From Natronoarchaeum mannanilyticum (GTDB lineage: Archaea > Halobacteriota > Halobacteria > Halobacteriales > Natronoarchaeaceae): a stretch of DNA of 64,000 bases. Both the position numbers and the translations under genes were made by a program. Shown here one piece after another: positions 60,716-64,000 of this stretch. How positions within the stretch are numbered: the first letter of the stretch is position 1; the number at the start of each line of letters is the position of its first letter. The stretch lies in assembly GCF_039522665.1 (NCBI RefSeq), contig NZ_BAAADV010000003.1:224087-288086 (forward strand). The letters run 5' to 3'. Below the pieces are notes generated by a model. That model did no database searches, had not been told where the DNA came from, and saw only the letters and a list, made by a program, of their open reading frames with translations.

Positions 60716-60931
60716 ATGATCAGTTCTGCCAGCGTCGCGGCCGGCGCGGTGATCGCCCAGTCGCTCCCCTCGGACCCCGCCACGCAGCTGCTCGGCGCGA
60801 TCGCGGTCGCGGCCGTCGTCGTGTTCGCCGCGCGCCTGCTACTGAACCTCGCGTGGAAGCTCCTGATGATCGCGGGCGTCGTCGCCGCCGTGCTGTTCGC
60901 GGCCAGCATGGCCGGCGTCGGCGTACTCTGA
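60716..60931 (+). CDS. Small two-span membrane protein
   Basis: A 71-residue protein, almost fully hydrophobic: an N-terminal helix region and two membrane helices ('LLGAIAVAAVVVFAARLLLNLAW' in pieces, about 25-47, and 'LLMIAGVVAAVLFAASMAGVG', about 49-69), separated by 'RLLLNLAWK'. A clear TATA element precedes it at the leaderless distance. Such micro-proteins are common in haloarchaea and of unknown role. Confidence 0.6.
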   Translation: MISSASVAAGAVIAQSLPSDPATQLLGAIAVAAVVVFAARLLLNLAWKLLMIAGVVAAVLFAASMAGVGVL

Positions 60932-61112
60932 GCCGGGCGACCACCGTTCCGGACGATCCGCAACAGGTTTACGGGGAATCGAGCGGCCAACCGACGTGTC
61001 TCCTGAGAATTGGCGCGACGCAGGTCGAGGCGGGTGCGCGGCCAGCCGCGTCGCGAACGCGAGCGCCGCCTGTTCGCCATTCCGACCGGTACGCGGCCGA
61101 TATCCTCCCCTC

Positions 61113-61763
61113 TCAGACGTCCGCGAGGAAGTTCTCGATGACGTCGTGACCGATCGACGTGAGCACGCTCTCGGGGTGGAACTGGACGCACTCGATCGAG
61201 TGCTCGCGGTGGCGGACCCCCATCACGAGCTCCTCCCCATCGTGCTCCGCGGTGGCGGTCACTTCGAAGCAATCGGGCACCTCGGTCGCGACCAGCGAGT
61301 GATAGCGCCCGCCGCGGAACCCCTGGTCGATCCCGGTGAACACGCCCTCGCCGTCGTGCTCGATCTCCGAGGCCTTCCCGTGGATCGGCGCCGGCGCGCG
61401 GCCGACCGAGCCGCCGTACTCGTAGACGGCGGCTTCGAGGCCGAGACAGACGCCGAGCGTCGGCACGTCGGGGCTCAGTTCGCGCAGCACGTCCATCGTG
61501 ACGCCGACATCGCGGTCGTTCTCGGGGTGGCCCGGTCCGGGGCTGATCACCACGGCGTCCGGGTCGATCGCGCGCACGTCCTCGAGACTGGCGGTGTTGC
61601 GGACGACCTCGGTCTCGGCGTGCTCGCTGACGTACTCGACGAGATTGTACGTGAAGGAGTCGAAGTTGTCGACGAACAGCACTCGCAGTTCGTCGTCGGA
61701 CGCCGACGCCGCCGCGGCGTCGCGCGCGCCGGTCGTGTCCCGCTCGCCGGTCGCGTCGCTCAT
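61113..61763 (-). CDS. trpG: Anthranilate synthase component II (glutamine amidotransferase)
   Basis: A 216-residue subunit giving ammonia to TrpE. 'VLFVDNFDSFTYNLVEYV' opens the domain (about residue 28); the nucleophile is in 'LGVCLGLEAAV' (about 105-115), with Glu in place of the usual Gln of GxCxGxQ; the His-Glu pair is in 'VQFHPESVL'. The 25-residue Ala/Asp-rich N-terminal extension may be disordered. The ATG overlaps the trpE stop (ATGA), so the subunits are coupled. Genes run trpF-trpE-trpG on the minus strand. Confidence 0.93.
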   Translation of the reverse strand: MSDATGERDTTGARDAAAASASDDELRVLFVDNFDSFTYNLVEYVSEHAETEVVRNTASLEDVRAIDPDAVVISPGPGHPENDRDVGVTMDVLRELSPDVPTLGVCLGLEAAVYEYGGSVGRAPAPIHGKASEIEHDGEGVFTGIDQGFRGGRYHSLVATEVPDCFEVTATAEHDGEELVMGVRHREHSIECVQFHPESVLTSIGHDVIENFLADV

Positions 61764-63394
61764 CGACTCACCTCCGGTTCGGTTTCGGCGTCGGGATCGA
61801 GTTCGATCCGATCGAGCGCGGTCAGCACGCCGTCCATCTTCTGCTCGGTCTCCTCGTACTCGGACGTGGGGTCGCTGTCGGCGACCAGCCCGGCACCGGC
61901 CTGGACGGTGATCCGGTCCTCGTCGGCGCCGTGCTCGACCGTCGCCGTGCGGATGACGATCGCGACGTCGGCGTCGCCGGTCCACGAGAAGTAGCCCACG
62001 CCGCCGCCGTACAGCCCGCGGGGCGAGAGTTCGAGGTCGTCGATGATCTCCATCGCGCGGATCTTCGGGGCACCCGAGAGCGTCCCCGCCGGGAACGACG
62101 CCCGCGTCGCGTCGAAGGCGTCCGAGTCGGGCGAGAGCCGTCCGGTGACGGTGCTCTCGATGTGCTGGACGTGCGAGTACTTCAGCACGTTCATGAACTC
62201 GTCGACGCGGACCGAACCGGACTCGCTGACCCGGCGCACGTCGTTGCGCGCCAGGTCGACGAGCATCGTGTGCTCGGCCCGCTCCTTGCCGTCCGCGAGC
62301 ATCTCGCCGGCCAGCCGCCGATCCTCGACCGGGCTGGCCCCGCGCGGGCAGGTGCCCGCGATGGGGTTCGCCGTGACCTCGTCGTTCTCGACCGAGACGA
62401 GGGTCTCGGGGCTGGCGCCGACCACCGTCAGGTCGTCGTACCCGAGCAGGTACATGTATGGCGAGGGGTTGACTTCCCGGAGCGCCCGGTAGAACCCGAG
62501 TGGATCGACGTCGCCGTACAGCTCGCGCTTGCGGGAGACGACGGCCTGGTAGACGTCGCCGTCGAGGACGTGCTCCTTGGCGGCGCGGACGGCGTCCTCG
62601 TACTCGTCTTGCGGGCCGGCGACCTCGCGGTCGCGCACGAACGGGCCGCAGTCGGGCGCCTCGGCGTCTTCGAGGACACCCGCGACCCGCTCGGCCTCGG
62701 CGACCAGCTCGTCGTAGATCGCGTCGACGTCGTCGTCGGCCCGCACGACCGGCGTGAACACCAGCGAGAGCGTTTCGGCGACCTCGTCGAACACGAGCGT
62801 CTTCGTGTTGAGCACGAACTGCGCGTCGGGGAACCGCGACTCGGGACGCTCGACGCCGACCTCGTCGAGCCAGAGGTCGTACACCGCGTCGTACGCGAGG
62901 AAGCCGACGAGCCCGCCGTCGAGCTGGCGCCGGTCGCCGTTCTCGAAGCCCGCGAGTTCGGCGTCCGGCAGCGCCGAGCGCAGCGTCTCGGTGGCGTCTC
63001 CTCCAGTAGGATCGATCAGGTCGTCGTACCGATCGTCGCCGAGCACTTCGACGTCGGTCTCGTCGGGGTCGACCGTCACGACCGCGGCGGGGTCGTACCC
63101 CACGAACGAGTATCGCGCGTGGCGGTCGGCCGACGCCGACGTCGGGCGGAACGCGCCGTCGGGGTCGCTGGAGGCCGTCTTCTCGGCGCTCTCCAGCAGG
63201 AACGCGTACTCCGCGGGCGGCAGGTCGGTCGTCCGACCGGTCAGCGCGGCGTACGCCGACAGCGGCGTCGCGTCGACGTCGAGTTCGACCGACGTGCGGA
63301 CGACCGCCGCGTCGGTGCCCTCGTCGCCGCCGATCGCCGCGTTGGCGACGTGCTGGCGGAACATCTCGCGTCCGGGCGTCAGTTCGGGCGTCAT
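61760..63394 (-). CDS. trpE: Anthranilate synthase component I
   Basis: A 544-residue enzyme converting chorismate to anthranilate. The N-terminal part has the tryptophan-feedback motif 'AFLLESAEK' (about residues 64-72). The core has 'VYQAVVSRKRELYG', 'ASPETLVS', 'NPIAGTCPRGAS', 'LVDLARNDVRRV', 'FPAGTLSGAPKIRAMEIID' and 'QAGAGLVADSDP'. The feedback motif and the neighbours trpF and trpG separate it from the PabB-type protein at 19605-21260. The ATG at 63394 overlaps the trpF stop by four bases. Confidence 0.95.
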   Translation of the reverse strand: MTPELTPGREMFRQHVANAAIGGDEGTDAAVVRTSVELDVDATPLSAYAALTGRTTDLPPAEYAFLLESAEKTASSDPDGAFRPTSASADRHARYSFVGYDPAAVVTVDPDETDVEVLGDDRYDDLIDPTGGDATETLRSALPDAELAGFENGDRRQLDGGLVGFLAYDAVYDLWLDEVGVERPESRFPDAQFVLNTKTLVFDEVAETLSLVFTPVVRADDDVDAIYDELVAEAERVAGVLEDAEAPDCGPFVRDREVAGPQDEYEDAVRAAKEHVLDGDVYQAVVSRKRELYGDVDPLGFYRALREVNPSPYMYLLGYDDLTVVGASPETLVSVENDEVTANPIAGTCPRGASPVEDRRLAGEMLADGKERAEHTMLVDLARNDVRRVSESGSVRVDEFMNVLKYSHVQHIESTVTGRLSPDSDAFDATRASFPAGTLSGAPKIRAMEIIDDLELSPRGLYGGGVGYFSWTGDADVAIVIRTATVEHGADEDRITVQAGAGLVADSDPTSEYEETEQKMDGVLTALDRIELDPDAETEPEVSR

Positions 63395-64000
63395 CGCGCG
63401 ACCGCCTCCGACGGACGGGTGGCGTTCGCGACGAACCGGCGAACGGCGTCGGGGTCCTTGCGACCGTCAGCGCCGTCGGGTAGGTTCGCCCGCTCGACCC
63501 CACTCGCGACGTCCACGCCGAACGGTTCGACCGTCGCGACGGCCTCGGCGACGTTCTCGGGCGTCAACCCGCCGGCCAGCAGGACGGGCGACTCGACGTC
63601 GGCGATCGCCTCGCGCGTGCGTTCCCAGTCGTGGGTGTCGCCCGTGCCGCCGCCGCCCGCCGCGTCGACGGAATCGACCAGCAGGGCATCGACCGTGTCG
63701 TCGTACGCCGCGCAGCGCTCGGGCTCGTCGGCGTCGACCGCCTTGATCACAGGGATCGACACAGCGTCGGCGACCGTCGCCGCGTCTCTGGGCGAGAGGT
63801 CGCCGTGGAGCTGGACGGCGTCGGGATCGACCGTTTCGACGAGCTCGATCGCGTCCGCGGGCGTCTCGGGCATCGTCACGAGCACGCCTGTGACCAGCGG
63901 CGGAACGGCGTCGAGCAGTGCGCGCGCTCGCTCGGCGCTGACCTCGCGAGGCGTCTCGACGGGAACGTCGGCGATCACACCCACCGCGTCGGCGCCGGCG
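63391..64000 (-). CDS. trpF: Phosphoribosylanthranilate isomerase (5' part outside the window)
   Basis: The visible 202 residues of a (beta/alpha)8 isomerase that performs the Amadori rearrangement in tryptophan synthesis. 'GADAVGVIADVPVETPREVS' at the window edge is the strand 2 region; 'DAVQLHGDLSP' (with the family QLHG) and 'LLAGGLTPENVAEAV' with 'GVDVASGVE' (phosphate-binding motifs) follow. The N-terminal catalytic Cys segment is beyond position 64000. The stop overlaps the trpE start, giving a tight trpF-trpE-trpG block. Confidence 0.93.
   Translation of the reverse strand, partial: AGADAVGVIADVPVETPREVSAERARALLDAVPPLVTGVLVTMPETPADAIELVETVDPDAVQLHGDLSPRDAATVADAVSIPVIKAVDADEPERCAAYDDTVDALLVDSVDAAGGGGTGDTHDWERTREAIADVESPVLLAGGLTPENVAEAVATVEPFGVDVASGVERANLPDGADGRKDPDAVRRFVANATRPSEAVAR

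Noticed and set aside
1..64000. CRISPR arrays, rRNA genes, complete insertion sequences, replication origin genes
   Set aside because: No regularly spaced repeats, no rRNA sequence, no transposase frame and no Orc1/Cdc6 gene were found.

Overview
The window is about two-thirds G+C, uses strongly acidic proteins, has archaeal TATA elements 25-30 bases upstream of mostly leaderless start codons, and carries archaeal marker genes: psmA/psmB proteasome subunits, replication protein A with its partner RPAP, GatD, the archaeal D-aminoacyl-tRNA deacylase, TrmB and HalOD1-type regulators, and an intron-containing elongator tRNA-Met. It is haloarchaeal chromosome (class Halobacteria). The genus cannot be fixed from the sequence alone.

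Layout. 1-6.5 kb: tail of a TrkA-like gene, a Gfo6/D-xylose-dehydrogenase-like oxidoreductase, an acyltransferase, small regulators, a TrmB regulator and an aldo/keto reductase. 6.6-11 kb: rpa3-rpap3, a roughly 0.9 kb gene-free stretch full of inverted and direct repeats, a ribbon-helix-helix regulator, a DUF5814 protein, and tRNA-His followed by a duplicate of its own 3' end. 11-19.6 kb: response regulator with two PAS domains, site-2 protease with CBS domains, FAD oxidoreductase, Hsp20, dtdA, aroE and an acidic HhH protein. 19.6-24.4 kb: a translationally coupled pabB-pabA-pabC set, then psmA-psmB. 24.5-33 kb: membrane and redox proteins, small regulators, a secreted Pro/Gly/Asn-rich protein, GrpB, gatD and a GNAT enzyme. 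33-39.6 kb: phosphate permease, UspA, and a potassium locus in which a channel with only an RCK_N domain is divergent from two paralogous membrane proteins carrying RCK_C-like domains. 40-49.7 kb: transporters, a Cys-rich copper-storage-like protein, an aldo/keto reductase plus Gfo/Idh pair, and a YeeE-TusA-rhodanese sulfur operon. 49.9-57 kb: a 699-residue surface protein with a lamin-tail domain and a duplicated module, tRNA-Met, a DUF7115-like protein, a free-standing LAGLIDADG endonuclease gene of lower G+C, and small zinc proteins. 57-64 kb: the large B12-dependent ribonucleotide reductase and the trpF-trpE-trpG genes.

Functional links. AroE feeds the chorismate pool that is used twice in this window: by the PABA cluster (folate or pterin precursors) and by trpEG/trpF (tryptophan). 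The sulfur operon couples thiosulfate or sulfur uptake to TusA and rhodanese carriers. Both tRNA genes have a partial copy of their 3' end within 160 bp downstream, separated from the gene by palindromes, which suggests old integration scars or repeat-driven remodelling. I found no CRISPR array, rRNA gene, intact insertion sequence or Orc1/Cdc6 origin gene.
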